A stretch of 64,000 nt of DNA from an uncultured Bacteroidales bacterium (lineage in GTDB: Bacteria; Bacteroidota; Bacteroidia; Bacteroidales; Bacteroidaceae): positions 1 through 64,000 of the forward strand of contig CACZAN010000032.1 in the NCBI GenBank assembly GCA_902779165.1, read 5' to 3'. The notes under the pieces were generated by a model. The model ran no database searches and had not been told where the DNA came from. It was given only the letters and a program-made list of their open reading frames with translations. Shown here piece after piece: positions 1 through 8,753 of the stretch (within the stretch, counting starts at the first letter, position 1; each line of letters begins with the position of its first letter). The position numbers and the translations under genes are program-made.

Positions 1-171
1 AAAAAGCGTGCCTTTAGGTACGCGACATCAAATCCCTGTCGCGTACCTACGGCACGCTATCCTTCAACATCCTCATTACCAGCCATTGAAATGGCTGGCC
101 GCTCGACCTTGGTCGCTTCATACCTGAAGAACCATTGTCAGATGCCTACGGCATCACATGCAAAACTTGAA
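1..171 (+). repeat. Multi-palindrome MITE-like repeat, copy 1 (left end outside window)
   Basis: The stretch carries nested palindromes: a long stem made by GCGTGCCTTTAGGTACGCGA and its near complement about 10 bases later, then ACCAGCCATTGAAATGGCTGG, then GATGCCTACGGCATC. It ends in AAACTTGAA, which resembles the terminal inverted repeat of the complete copy at 51699-51964. The same order of palindromes recurs at 13629-13867 and 47990-48190, and reversed at 51699-51964. The window edge cuts off the left part. Confidence 0.85.
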
Positions 172-326
172 TTATAAACTATACTTCATAATAATGCAGA
201 TTTCTGCTTTACTTTAGTTTGTTTAACTATTCAGTGCCACTAACACCATGTTTTGCTCCTAAAACGCTGTGACGGATTTCTGTAGTCTGTAGTCTGTTAT
301 GAATAAAAATATATTTCTTCCACTGA

Positions 327-413
327 GAGTTTTAAAATTAGCATAGTTAGCATAGTTAGCATAGTTTTTGAAATTCTGATTTGCATGCAATCGCATATTT
401 CTGGCATCCTGCC
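327..413 (+). repeat. TTAGCATAG intergenic repeat, copy 1
   Basis: GAGTTTTAAAATTAGC leads into tandem TTAGCATAG words, then TTTTTGAAATTCTGATTTGC and on to CTGGCATCCTGCC. Near-identical copies lie at 10260-10345 and 12037-12129. This copy sits just before the Fic gene promoter. In the other two copies the same block directly follows a hairpin terminator; here only the GAGTTTT edge of that terminator remains. Confidence 0.85.
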
Positions 414-497
414 AGTATGATTTTCCCCTTTTTCTTCTCCCTGAAAAGAGATTATTGCACATTTTGTCCTCACCGAGCCATTTTTCTCCGCCCTTTC

Positions 498-529
498 TTT
501 GCTCATTCCCGAAAACTTACCTACTTTTG
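498..529 (+). promoter_or_regulatory. Bacteroidetes-type promoter of the Fic gene
   Basis: TTTG (498-501), a 20-base spacer, then TACTTTTG (522-529) match the Bacteroidetes primary-sigma consensus TTTG-N19-21-TAnnTTTG. The ATG at 553 lies 23 bases downstream, giving a short leader. Confidence 0.75.
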
Positions 530-552
530 CAGCGAGAAAATGGTGACAAAGC

Positions 553-1335
553 ATGTTTGAGAAGGAAATTCAACGATACGAAGTCGTAAGAAGTGAATAC
601 GAAGCGCAAATCAAGGCGAGAATGACACCTGCCGACTACATGGACTGGCACGAGGTGTTGTTCTCCACCCATTCTTGCGGCATCGAAGGCAATTCCTTCA
701 CGGTGGACGACACCCGAATCCTGAAGGAACAGGGTCTGGCCATGGTTCCCGTAGGCCACTCGCTGCTGGAATGTACCGAAATGGCAGACCATTTCCGGGC
801 CTTTCAGTATGTCACGTCGCACCTCGACGCACCCTTTGACGAGCAACTGCTTCGTGAGACCAACAGGCTGGTGACGGAGCACACACTTGCCTATCGCGTT
901 CCCGGTGCCATTCCCGGAGAATACACCCATGAAGACATGACTGCCGGCGACACCGTCTTTGGCGATCACGAAGTGCTCGTAGCCCGAGTCCCATCCCTGA
1001 TGGAATCCACCGCCGCAGCACTCAGCCGCGACACCCATCCGATGATTGTCGCCGCTCGTTTCCACGGCTTCTTCGAGTACCTCCATCCTTTCCGCGACGG
1101 CAACGGCCGCACCGGACGTCTTCTCTCCAATTGGATCCTTCTCCACGCAGGTCATCCGATGGTCATCATCGATGTGGCAGACCGTGCGGCATACATCAAT
1201 GCACTCCGCCAAATCCGTGCCGAAGGTACCGACGAATTCCTCATCTCCTTCTTCTTCCAGTCCGCCACCACCAGAATGGAGAAAGAGCTGGCACAAAAAC
1301 GCCGCAACACCAACCTCGGCCTCTTCCTCTTCTGA
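553..1335 (+). CDS. Fic family protein (protein AMP-transferase), class II
   Basis: A 260-residue protein with the Fic catalytic signature HPFRDGNGRTGR at about residues 178-189; the histidine is the general base and the DGNGR loop binds the nucleotide phosphates. Fic enzymes usually transfer AMP from ATP to a Thr, Ser or Tyr of a target protein. An N-terminal inhibitory motif of the [S/T]xxxE[G/N] type is visible as SCGIEGN at residues 41-47, so this is a class II, self-inhibited form with no separate antitoxin needed. No signal peptide or membrane segment is seen. The ATG at 553 follows a good promoter. The last 63 bases of the gene are duplicated at 10361-10423. The target cannot be read from the sequence; toxin-like or regulatory roles are both possible. 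Confidence 0.92.
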   Translation: MFEKEIQRYEVVRSEYEAQIKARMTPADYMDWHEVLFSTHSCGIEGNSFTVDDTRILKEQGLAMVPVGHSLLECTEMADHFRAFQYVTSHLDAPFDEQLLRETNRLVTEHTLAYRVPGAIPGEYTHEDMTAGDTVFGDHEVLVARVPSLMESTAAALSRDTHPMIVAARFHGFFEYLHPFRDGNGRTGRLLSNWILLHAGHPMVIIDVADRAAYINALRQIRAEGTDEFLISFFFQSATTRMEKELAQKRRNTNLGLFLF

Positions 1336-1545
1336 ATCCCCTTCTTCCTTGCCTCCTCACTCCATCCCCCTCATTGTGAGGTCAAGTGACACGCAACCGC
1401 TCTCGAAGAAATGATTCCCAATGGATGAGCCTCGTTTCTCCCACCTCCCAGCCTTTTCTCCACCTCCATCTCCTTCCTTTTCTTCTCGGAGAAAGGCTAT
1501 TTTGTAGCTTTTTGAGTTGCTAAAATCATTTTTTTGACGTTTTTC

Positions 1546-1577
1546 TTTGGCTGGCTCCCACTTTCTTCTTATATTTG
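1546..1577 (+). promoter_or_regulatory. Promoter ahead of small membrane-protein genes
   Basis: TTTG (1546-1549), a 20-base gap and TATATTTG (1570-1577) give a consensus promoter. It reads toward the interrupted gene at 1621 and the small ORF at 1920. The 210 bases between the Fic gene and this promoter are pyrimidine-rich and hold no gene I can support. Confidence 0.6.
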
Positions 1578-1620
1578 CGGCGTGCTTCCAACGGATGGCA
1601 TGATGTTATTTAATACACAG

Positions 1621-1842
1621 ATGAAGAAAGAGTTCGGAAAATGGTTCCTGGATTAGGCCAAATATATTTTGACGGCCATAGCTCTTACAACCCTATTCAG
1701 GGGAATGGAAGAGACAAGATTGTTGTGGACGACGTTTGCTGCTTTTTCAGTTTGTGTACTATTTGGCTATCTGCTTCTTAGACAATCCGATATGGATCAG
1801 GAACAAGCAAAAAAATTCGGCAGTGACCAAGGTTCCCTCTGA
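1621..1842 (+). pseudogene. Small membrane protein interrupted by an amber codon (DUF6722-like)
   Basis: The frame starting at ATG 1621 reads MKKEFGKWFLD, then TAG at 1654-1656, then continues in the same frame AKYILTAIALTTLFRGMEET and on through a hydrophobic stretch to TGA at 1840-1842. Ignoring the stop gives about 72 residues with two likely membrane segments and a charged tail. From memory the start resembles small Bacteroidales membrane proteins of the DUF6722 type (MKKE.GKW..D.AKYI); this was not searched. Reinitiation at ATG 1705 would give a 45-residue one-segment protein. A sequencing error is possible, but the clean frame on both sides points to a single nonsense change. Confidence 0.6.
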
Positions 1843-1919
1843 ACCCAATAAGGAGCAAAGTAATTTTATGAAGTCCGAAGAATCCAATTGTAAGAAAAAC
1901 AAGAAAAAAAAGAAATAGT

Positions 1920-2024
1920 ATGGGAATGTATTTTGTTTTAGGAATGATAGTGTTTGCTGCACTTTTCGTGTTTACGGCACTTCATTTCGATGATAAGAAG
2001 AAAGCATCTACATCACGTCAGTGA
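1920..2024 (+). CDS. Putative 34-residue single-pass membrane peptide
   Basis: ATG at 1920 opens a short frame starting MGMYFVLGMIVFAALF, a hydrophobic helix of about 20 residues, followed by a basic, polar tail (DDKKKASTSRQ) and TGA at 2022-2024. It lies 77 bases after the interrupted membrane protein and may share its transcript. I cannot assign a function; the hydrophobic segment and position are the only support. Confidence 0.4.
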   Translation: MGMYFVLGMIVFAALFVFTALHFDDKKKASTSRQ

Positions 2025-2050
2025 TTGATGCCCATACATGTCATTGAAGA

Positions 2051-2157
2051 TGACATAGAAACAACTATGGCTACCCCCTTCGGGAGGTAACTGCCATCAA
2101 GATATAAACACCATTCTCGCAGTGGCGAGATTCAACTTTTTATTTGCTCAATCGCGA
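2051..2157 (+). repeat. Direct repeat flanking the nuclease gene, left copy
   Basis: TGACATAGAAACAACTATGG starts a 107-base block that recurs at 3381-3489 with scattered changes and ends at CTCAATCGCGA in both. It includes the hairpin TCTCGCAGTGGCGAGA; in the right copy the stem changes partner bases but still pairs (TCTCGC with GCGGGA), which suggests the structure is kept. After this copy AATAAAAAGTTG (2168-2179) is a perfect 12-base inverted match to CAACTTTTTATT (2133-2144). Confidence 0.8.
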
Positions 2158-2345
2158 ACCGGATATCAATAAAAAGTTGCTCGAAGACGGCCATATCCAT
2201 TCAAGAAAGAATGGCGTTGCTTGTTTTCTGTTGCAGAGTAACTCATTTTTCTTTATTCATGTAGGTTCTTATGCAAAATAATGGGGGTAGAAAGAGGATT
2301 TTAATGAATTTTGGGCGTTTCTCCCTACTTTTTTTACTCATTTCC

Positions 2346-2376
2346 TTTACCAATCCAATAATCTTCGCTATCTTTG
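2346..2376 (+). promoter_or_regulatory. Promoter of the PD-(D/E)XK nuclease gene
   Basis: TATCTTTG at 2369-2376 matches the -7 consensus; TTTA at 2346-2349 is a weaker -33 element at a 19-base spacing. The ATG at 2405 lies 28 bases downstream. Confidence 0.55.
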
Positions 2377-2404
2377 TCGCGCAAAAGAATCGTTTTGGAG
2401 AACT

Positions 2405-3388
2405 ATGATAGTAGCCAATCCCATCTACGACATCGTGTTCAAATACCTCATGGAGGACGAACGCATAGCCCGCACCATCCTGTCTGCCCTGCTGAAGAAG
2501 GATGTGGTGAGCGTTGAAGTCCGTCCGCATGAGTACACGAACGACCAGCGTTCCAGCCTCTCAGTGTTCCGTATAGATTTCGGAGCAACCATCCGCGAGG
2601 CCGACGGTAGCGAGAAACTCATCCTCGTGGAACTTCAGAAGACTTGGCTCGAGACCGAGACCTTGCGCTTCCGCCAGTACCTCGGCGTTCAGTATTCGAA
2701 TCCTAATAACATGGTCGGCGAGTCGGCACTTCCCACGGTGGCGGTGTACTTACTCGGGCATAAGGTAGGCGACATCGAGGAACCAGTCCTTTACGTGCAT
2801 CACCAGTCCTACGACTACAACGGGAACGTAGTAACGAAGGGACTTCCCAATGCCTTTGTTGACAGCCTCACGCACGACAGTATCATCGTTCAGATACCCC
2901 GTCTGCACGGACAGATTAACAACCGTCTGGACATGGTGCTGAGCATCTTCGACCAGTCACGAAAAGACGAACTCGATGAGCACGTACTTCGACTCGATGA
3001 ACGGGTCTATGCCAGTGATCAAGATATGGAGCACATCCTCCACCGACTGACCATGGCGGCAGCCGATGCTGATATGCGTCATGACATGAATGTCGAGGAT
3101 GAATATTTCTCCGTGATTGAGAAGCGGGACACCGAAATCCTGCTAAAAGACAAGCAACTGGCAGAAAAGAATGTTCAAATTCAGGAACAATCCGCTCAAA
3201 TCGAGGAGCAATCTGCTCAGTTGCAGGAGCAAACTGCTCAGTTGCAGGAGAAAGATACTCGGTTACAAGAGCAAAATCTCATTATACGCTCATCTGTTGC
3301 CATGCTGCTCCAAGCAGGAATGAGTGTTGAGGAAATAGCTGTTAAGCTAAACTTAACTCCCGAAACGGTACGTCAGTTATTGACATAG
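2405..3388 (+). CDS. Rpn/PD-(D/E)XK nuclease family putative transposase
   Basis: A 327-residue protein whose N-terminus (NPIYDIVFKYLMEDERIA) is typical of the PD-(D/E)XK nuclease family transposase group (PDDEXK_2, related to Rpn recombination-promoting nucleases). The nuclease core shows IDFGAT near residue 58 and ILVELQKTW near residue 75, matching the D...ExQ pattern of the family. Residues of roughly 240-290 form a coiled coil of repeated EEQSAQLQEQTAQL-type units, and the C-terminus (MSVEEIAVKLNLTPETVRQL) looks like a short helix-turn-helix. These proteins are thought to nick or cut DNA and promote recombination. The stop codon lies inside the right copy of a direct repeat (3381-3489) whose partner precedes the gene, so the gene may be a mobile or duplicated cassette. 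Confidence 0.85.
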   Translation: MIVANPIYDIVFKYLMEDERIARTILSALLKKDVVSVEVRPHEYTNDQRSSLSVFRIDFGATIREADGSEKLILVELQKTWLETETLRFRQYLGVQYSNPNNMVGESALPTVAVYLLGHKVGDIEEPVLYVHHQSYDYNGNVVTKGLPNAFVDSLTHDSIIVQIPRLHGQINNRLDMVLSIFDQSRKDELDEHVLRLDERVYASDQDMEHILHRLTMAAADADMRHDMNVEDEYFSVIEKRDTEILLKDKQLAEKNVQIQEQSAQIEEQSAQLQEQTAQLQEKDTRLQEQNLIIRSSVAMLLQAGMSVEEIAVKLNLTPETVRQLLT

Positions 3389-3489
3389 AAACAACTATGG
3401 CTGCTCTCCTTCGTGAGACAACTGCCATCAAGATATAAATATCATTCTCGCAGCGGCGGGATAATAACTTTTTATTTGCTCAATCGCGA
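3381..3489 (+). repeat. Direct repeat flanking the nuclease gene, right copy
   Basis: Partner of the block at 2051-2157. It begins at the last codons of the nuclease gene (the gene's TAG is 3386-3388) and runs into the 3' flank, so the left copy may be the surviving tail of an earlier nuclease gene. The hairpin TCTCGC...GCGGGA could act as the transcript end. Confidence 0.8.
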
Positions 3490-3555
3490 CTCGAATCACC
3501 ACCTCGAAAACGAATAACGAGCAAAGGTAGGATTGCTGTATTCATGGCTGACCTA

Positions 3556-3705
3556 CAACTAACATCCACTGAGGCTTGCGCTATTAAACGCAGGCTTCCC
3601 ATAGGATGTTAGGGGTTTGTGGTGAACCCGAGTCGCGTATGGTGAAGTCCTGCGCTTTTCTTTTGCTCAAAGGTGAGGGCAGGGTTCCCATTGAAAGGAC
3701 TTAGT
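3556..3705 (+). other. Strongly foldable leader region before the secreted-protein operon
   Basis: Three stems can be read directly: TAACATCC (3560-3567) with GGATGTTA (3604-3611) enclosing GCTTGCG/CGCAGGC (3574-3580/3589-3595); GGGTT/AACCC (3613-3617/3625-3629); and AGTCCT (3646-3651) with AGGACT (3696-3701). The region ends 25 bases before the ATG at 3731. It contains no open frame of note. It could be a regulatory leader or small RNA, but I see no known riboswitch core. A minus-strand promoter-like CAAAGGTA lies at 3524-3531. Confidence 0.4.
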
Positions 3706-3730
3706 ATTAACAAATAAACAGTTTGAGCAA

Positions 3731-4750
3731 ATGAAAAAGTTTCTTTTAGTTTTGATTATCACTCTTATAAGTGGTGTCAGCGAGATTGTAGCACAGAGTA
3801 CGTTGGTAGCAACTCTAACTCACGAGGATGTAATTACTATGTTTTATGGTAGCGATGCCTTTAAAAGTGCTCATGATAACGCAGCCAGCGGAGACATTAT
3901 TACTTTATCGAACGGTCAATTTAGTGGGTTTGACATAACAAAGGCTGTCACTATTCGCGGAGCAGGCATGAATTCCACTTGTATCAAAAGTGCCATGTAT
4001 ATCAAAATCCCAGAAAGTGATTCGTATAAATTCTCTATGGAAGGTGTTGGCTTTCTTAGAGAACTGTATTTTTATAGTTCATGTTCTGATCCATATTTCC
4101 TAAAATGCAAGTTTAACTATGGAGTTTACTTTGAAGGCTCTTCTCTTAAGGGAATACTCTTTGTTAATTGCATATCCACTTCAGCTATAAATTTTAAATC
4201 GTCTGATTCCTCAACAGCTGTGTTTTCACATTGTTACTTAAACGAATATACATCTAATGGTAACGGATCAATACAATTCATAAATAGTATTGTTAAGGGC
4301 ACTTTGTGTAATTTCCATAATTCATCTTTTGTGAATTGTGTCTTGTGCGGGACTTCTCAAGATCGATATGGAAATCAAATTTTTGCAAGACTTCCAGAAG
4401 AAACTATAGCGATGAATTGTACAGCATTTTCTTACAACAGTAATCAATATTACAATTCTTTTATCTACTCTATTATGCAGGGAGGTAGAATTGATTGCTC
4501 CACATCTTCCTATGAAGATGTCTTTAAAAATTTCAGAGGAACCTATTCAGATACAGAAACATTTGAACTCACCGATGAAGCGAAGGCAAAGTATTTAGGA
4601 ACAGATGATACAGAAATAGGATTATATGGTGGAACATATCCTTATAATCCAACACCTGCTTATCCGAGAATTACTAAGATGAACGTTGCTAAACAAACCA
4701 CAGGTGACGATAAATTGAGTGTAGAGATTGAGGTCAGTGCATCAGAATAA
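3731..4750 (+). CDS. Secreted protein of unknown function, beta-helix-like
   Basis: A 339-residue protein with a signal peptide at residues 1-22 (MKKFLLVLIITLISG...AQ). The middle has short strands and turns such as ASGDIITLSNGQF and KAVTIRGAG, followed by repeated phrases like FVNCISTSAINF and FVNCVLCG, which suggest a right-handed parallel beta-helix of the pectin-lyase type, with no catalytic residues I can identify. The gene is AT-rich like the first part of its neighbour. It ends 5 bases before the next ATG, so the two are surely cotranscribed. The lack of a C-terminal sorting tail suggests a periplasmic or surface partner of the next protein. Function unknown. Confidence 0.75.
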   Translation: MKKFLLVLIITLISGVSEIVAQSTLVATLTHEDVITMFYGSDAFKSAHDNAASGDIITLSNGQFSGFDITKAVTIRGAGMNSTCIKSAMYIKIPESDSYKFSMEGVGFLRELYFYSSCSDPYFLKCKFNYGVYFEGSSLKGILFVNCISTSAINFKSSDSSTAVFSHCYLNEYTSNGNGSIQFINSIVKGTLCNFHNSSFVNCVLCGTSQDRYGNQIFARLPEETIAMNCTAFSYNSNQYYNSFIYSIMQGGRIDCSTSSYEDVFKNFRGTYSDTETFELTDEAKAKYLGTDDTEIGLYGGTYPYNPTPAYPRITKMNVAKQTTGDDKLSVEIEVSASE

Positions 4751-4755
4751 GCTTT

Positions 4756-7700
4756 ATGACTAAACGTTCATTATTATATATTCTATTCTTTTGTCTGTCG
4801 ATAGCAACAAGAGGACAGATTAAATCGGATATTGAACTTTCCGAGGTGCTGCCAACACCTGTTCAGACGCAATCGTTTCAATACTGGTTCGACAGCGAAA
4901 CAGACAACATTCATGAGGTCAGTGGACTTTCGGGCACATATACTCTTGATGTTTCTTCACTTACAGATGGAGTTCATACTTTATATTATCAAGCCATTGG
5001 CAATGATGGCAAAAATTATGGTCTGGCTTCTGCTGTATTTATTAAAACAATGAAGGGTATATCGGAACTATCTGGTAATATGACCATTCCTGCAACTCAA
5101 TTGCAATATTGGTTCGACAGCAATACAGGAAACATTAATATAGCCGATGCTTCATCTGGAGTTTTTATCTTAGATGTCTCTTCATTATCAGATGGCATCC
5201 ATACTCTATCCTATCGGCTTGTGGGGGTTGATGATGGCGTTTATAGCCAAGCTTCCGCAGTTTTCCTAAAAGAAATGAAAAGTCTTGAGGAATTGTCGAA
5301 TAAAGCAGCAATCGCAGCAACCAAGTTGCACTATTGGTTCGACAGTGATACGGAAAATATACAGGTGGTAAGTGGGCTCTCTGGAGCATATACCCTTGAT
5401 GTTTCTTCGCTTGCGGAAGGTGTTCACACAATACACTATCAGGTAATAGGGATAGATGGTACAGGCTACGATGAGGCTTCGAAGGTTTTCGTCAAAATGC
5501 CAAATGTACTTGTGGAATCTACTCCTCCTGCCGTCAATGGTATGAAATACTGGTTTGACCAGAACATGGCTTCAGCTGTGAATATATCTGCGGTGAATGG
5601 CACTCAGATGATAGATGTTTCGGCACTTCCGGATGGTGTGCATACGCTCTATTATCAGCTGACTTATGCCGATGGCAACCAGAGTCCTGCCATAGCAGGT
5701 ATCTTTTTCAAGGATGTTAAGTCGACAACGCCAGAAGAAGGTAATGCCATAACGAAGTACCAATACTGGCTGAACGGAAACAGTACATGGATAAAGACGG
5801 TGGACATCACCAATGTTAGCAATCCATATACGCTATATGCGCTATTGCCTCTGACGAAAGCTCCAGTCCGTTCTTCGTCTTTTCATTTCGAGGTTCGGAA
5901 CAATGAACCGACCATCTATGCCAAGAATGACTTGTTTGTTCGCTTCCACGATGCACGCGGCTATTTCGTTGATGACAAGAAGCCGTTTATAGATTACAAT
6001 GTGAAGCAGATGGTTGAACCAGTTGGCGAAATACAGCAGATAGAGACATTCGACCGGATTGAAGAGAATACAATACGTTGGTACACGGTCTGTGTGGAAG
6101 CTGGAGATACGGTAGCCTTCAAGCTAAGCCAACCAGCAACAATCCAACTATTCAGCCCGTCAGGTGAAGAGGTCTATGCAGCCAATGGAGTGGACGCGAC
6201 AACGTGGAACGGTGTTCATACCTGGGATAGCGCTACTTATTATTTGGCTGTGCATGATGTGACAGGAAATCGTTCCACCATGACGTTGGAGTACATGCAT
6301 ATGGATAAGTATGATGTGGTAGACTGCAATGTGCACTCTGTAGGCAACGGCGGTTGCAGTACCATTACCTTTAAGGGTAATGGCTTCAGAGACCTGTATG
6401 CGGTTGACCTTTACACGGCAGAGGGTGATACAATTCATTCTGTGGATGTCTCTCATGGCAGCGATGCAGAAACAGCTGTGACCTTTGATTTTACGAATGT
6501 GAAGTTGGAATCGTATGATGCCGTGTTCCATTTCACGGAAGAGGATAGGTATTTCTTGGAGGCAATAACTGTAGAGGAACCAATTGATATAGAACTGACA
6601 ACCGATGTTACTTACCCTTCGAGATTTCTACGTGGCAATCCCACAACTTACACCATTAAGATTACAAATAAAGGGAATATGACTGCGTATTGTGTTCCTG
6701 TGGAAATGAAGCTACGGACCAGTCTTCAGGATAAGATTTCCCGCATAATCATAGATGGTGATATCGAACATTTGCAGATTCCAGATAATATAGTGGGAGA
6801 TAGCTTAGACGAAGACATTAAGGTTTTCATTCAAGAACTTCTAATAGAAAAAGGAGATTTGCCTCAATTTGTCTTTTATGACGGCAGTTCAGATGGTATG
6901 AGCTATGGAGTATCGCAATTCATAGTAACGATACCGCCTTCTTCAACGAAACAGATTAATGTCAATATTTACGGCTCTTGGGATGTGGAATTTCAGTGCC
7001 ATTTGTCTAAGGATTGGTATCCAATAAGCATTTCAGGAAGTACAAATAGGAAAATTAAGGCTGCAATAAAACAAGAAACAAGGGATTGGATGTGCTGTCA
7101 GAAAGAGAGATTTGAATGTGCAGCAGATGCCATCACGTCCGTCGTAAGTCAGATCACTCCCCCGGGATGGAGCTGTGGCGTATCAGTGGGGAATACAGTC
7201 CTGCAGGTTGTGTACGATGTATGGTGCTCAGACGGAGCAAGCTTAGGGGAGAAAATTGGAAATTATATTCATTCTGAAGGTTTATCCTTGGCTAATAAAA
7301 TAATGAGTTCTGTTATCTCATGCATCACGGCTAATTTCAGAGCAAGGAAACACGCATTAAAAGAAGAGGCTAACAAGGCTTTAGACAAAGGTGATACTCA
7401 GGAATTCAGGCGTCTGGCAAATGAGTTTGATAAGGTGGTATTAGAAGAGAACAGTATAGTCCTTAAAGTATATGATGGTCTATCATCCTTGCCGATTTTC
7501 AATTGTATCAAATTATGGACTTGGGGGAAACCGACCTGTCCGCCAAATCCTACAAGTGGTGGTGGTAGGTCTATAGCTGTCGCCTCTTTCGACCCCAACG
7601 ACATCTATGGCTACCTCTCTGATGCTGGCAGCAAGTTCATTGCAGACTCTGTCGCAAAGGTGAACTACACCATTGAATTCGAGAATGATACGGCATTTGC

Positions 7701-8673
7701 ACAGGCTTCGGCTCACACCGTTGTCATCAAGGACACACTGGACAGCCGCTACTTTGACTTGAATTCCTTCCTGCCCACTGCCGTGAAGATTGGCAAGCGG
7801 GAGGCGTTCATTGATGAGTCGGAGGTGATGAGTGGAAATAGGACCAAGGGCTTCCTGAAGACCATCGATATGCGGCCTGAGATTTATGCGATTGCGCAGG
7901 TGGAAGGAACGTATGACATGGCCAGCGGCATTGCTGAGTGGCGATTTTCCTCTCTTGACCCGATGACGATGGAGCCGACAGACGACATCATGCAAGGTAT
8001 CCTGCCGGTGAATTACGACGGCACGTCGGGCATCGGCGAGGTGATGTTTGAGATTGGCGTGAAGGCGAACAAGGGCGATGGTGCGCAGATAGCGAACCGC
8101 GCCGGCATCGTCTTCGACTACGAAGAGGCCATCCTGACGCCGACGTGGGTGAACACGGTGGATGCCGTGGCGCCGACAAGCACCATCGCCGGTGGCATTC
8201 AGGCGAACGACTCTACGCTGACCTTGCGCCTGACAGGCAGCGACCATCGCTCGGGCGTATGGAGATATAATGTCTATGCGCAGTTCGGAGCTGGCACATC
8301 CTGGGAATTGGTGGCCGAGAACGTGACGGACACGCTCTGCGACGTCCGCATCTACGAGGATATCGACTATAGTTTCTGCGTCCTCGCCACCGACTCGGCG
8401 GGCAATGTCGAGCGGAAGGAGTTCCAGCCGGAGTTCTCCTTGTCGTCAGACCTGCTCGGCGACGCCAACGGCGACGGCAGCATCGACCTGACGGATGCCA
8501 TCATGATAACGTACCACTCGCTGGGCGCCGCACAGCCAGGCCTGAACCTGAACGCGGCCGACGTGAACCGCGACGGGGTGGTGGACCTGACGGATGCCAT
8601 CACCGTGGTCTATCGCAGCCTGGGCACGGAGAACGGCGGCGCAGGACAGGGCAGCGGTGCGGAACCAGAGTAA
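4756..8673 (+). CDS. Large secreted repeat protein with C-terminal dockerin
   Basis: A 1305-residue exported protein (signal peptide at residues 1-21). Residues of about 35-330 hold four repeats of about 65 residues of the form YWFDS...SG.YTLDVSSL.DGVHTLYYQ, and a fifth, more divergent unit (YQYWLNGNSTW). A long central region follows, then a block around residues 940-1130 (SFDPNDIYGYLSDAG, VNYTIEFENDT, IKDTLD) seen in Bacteroidetes surface proteins, an Ig-like segment, and at residues of about 1235-1292 two EF-hand-like loops, GDANGDGSIDLTDA and ADVNRDGVVDLTDA, which form a type I dockerin. Dockerins bind cohesins with calcium. The next gene encodes a cohesin-like domain. Base composition shifts at about 7555 from AT-rich to GC-richer, as if two pieces were joined. 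The substrate is unknown. Confidence 0.85.
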   Translation: MTKRSLLYILFFCLSIATRGQIKSDIELSEVLPTPVQTQSFQYWFDSETDNIHEVSGLSGTYTLDVSSLTDGVHTLYYQAIGNDGKNYGLASAVFIKTMKGISELSGNMTIPATQLQYWFDSNTGNINIADASSGVFILDVSSLSDGIHTLSYRLVGVDDGVYSQASAVFLKEMKSLEELSNKAAIAATKLHYWFDSDTENIQVVSGLSGAYTLDVSSLAEGVHTIHYQVIGIDGTGYDEASKVFVKMPNVLVESTPPAVNGMKYWFDQNMASAVNISAVNGTQMIDVSALPDGVHTLYYQLTYADGNQSPAIAGIFFKDVKSTTPEEGNAITKYQYWLNGNSTWIKTVDITNVSNPYTLYALLPLTKAPVRSSSFHFEVRNNEPTIYAKNDLFVRFHDARGYFVDDKKPFIDYNVKQMVEPVGEIQQIETFDRIEENTIRWYTVCVEAGDTVAFKLSQPATIQLFSPSGEEVYAANGVDATTWNGVHTWDSATYYLAVHDVTGNRSTMTLEYMHMDKYDVVDCNVHSVGNGGCSTITFKGNGFRDLYAVDLYTAEGDTIHSVDVSHGSDAETAVTFDFTNVKLESYDAVFHFTEEDRYFLEAITVEEPIDIELTTDVTYPSRFLRGNPTTYTIKITNKGNMTAYCVPVEMKLRTSLQDKISRIIIDGDIEHLQIPDNIVGDSLDEDIKVFIQELLIEKGDLPQFVFYDGSSDGMSYGVSQFIVTIPPSSTKQINVNIYGSWDVEFQCHLSKDWYPISISGSTNRKIKAAIKQETRDWMCCQKERFECAADAITSVVSQITPPGWSCGVSVGNTVLQVVYDVWCSDGASLGEKIGNYIHSEGLSLANKIMSSVISCITANFRARKHALKEEANKALDKGDTQEFRRLANEFDKVVLEENSIVLKVYDGLSSLPIFNCIKLWTWGKPTCPPNPTSGGGRSIAVASFDPNDIYGYLSDAGSKFIADSVAKVNYTIEFENDTAFAQASAHTVVIKDTLDSRYFDLNSFLPTAVKIGKREAFIDESEVMSGNRTKGFLKTIDMRPEIYAIAQVEGTYDMASGIAEWRFSSLDPMTMEPTDDIMQGILPVNYDGTSGIGEVMFEIGVKANKGDGAQIANRAGIVFDYEEAILTPTWVNTVDAVAPTSTIAGGIQANDSTLTLRLTGSDHRSGVWRYNVYAQFGAGTSWELVAENVTDTLCDVRIYEDIDYSFCVLATDSAGNVERKEFQPEFSLSSDLLGDANGDGSIDLTDAIMITYHSLGAAQPGLNLNAADVNRDGVVDLTDAITVVYRSLGTENGGAGQGSGAEPE

Positions 8674-8753
8674 GAAAGGAACCTCTGCGAGGGTGCTGCC
8701 CTCAGGCAGGGTGCGCCCCCCGCAGAGAAAAAGTATTTAGAAATAGAAACAGC

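Noticed and set aside
7513..8247. Minus-strand frame of 244 codons in the dockerin gene
   Set aside because: Opposite to a well-supported coding frame in its GC-rich part; composition is His/Arg-rich as in typical shadow frames.
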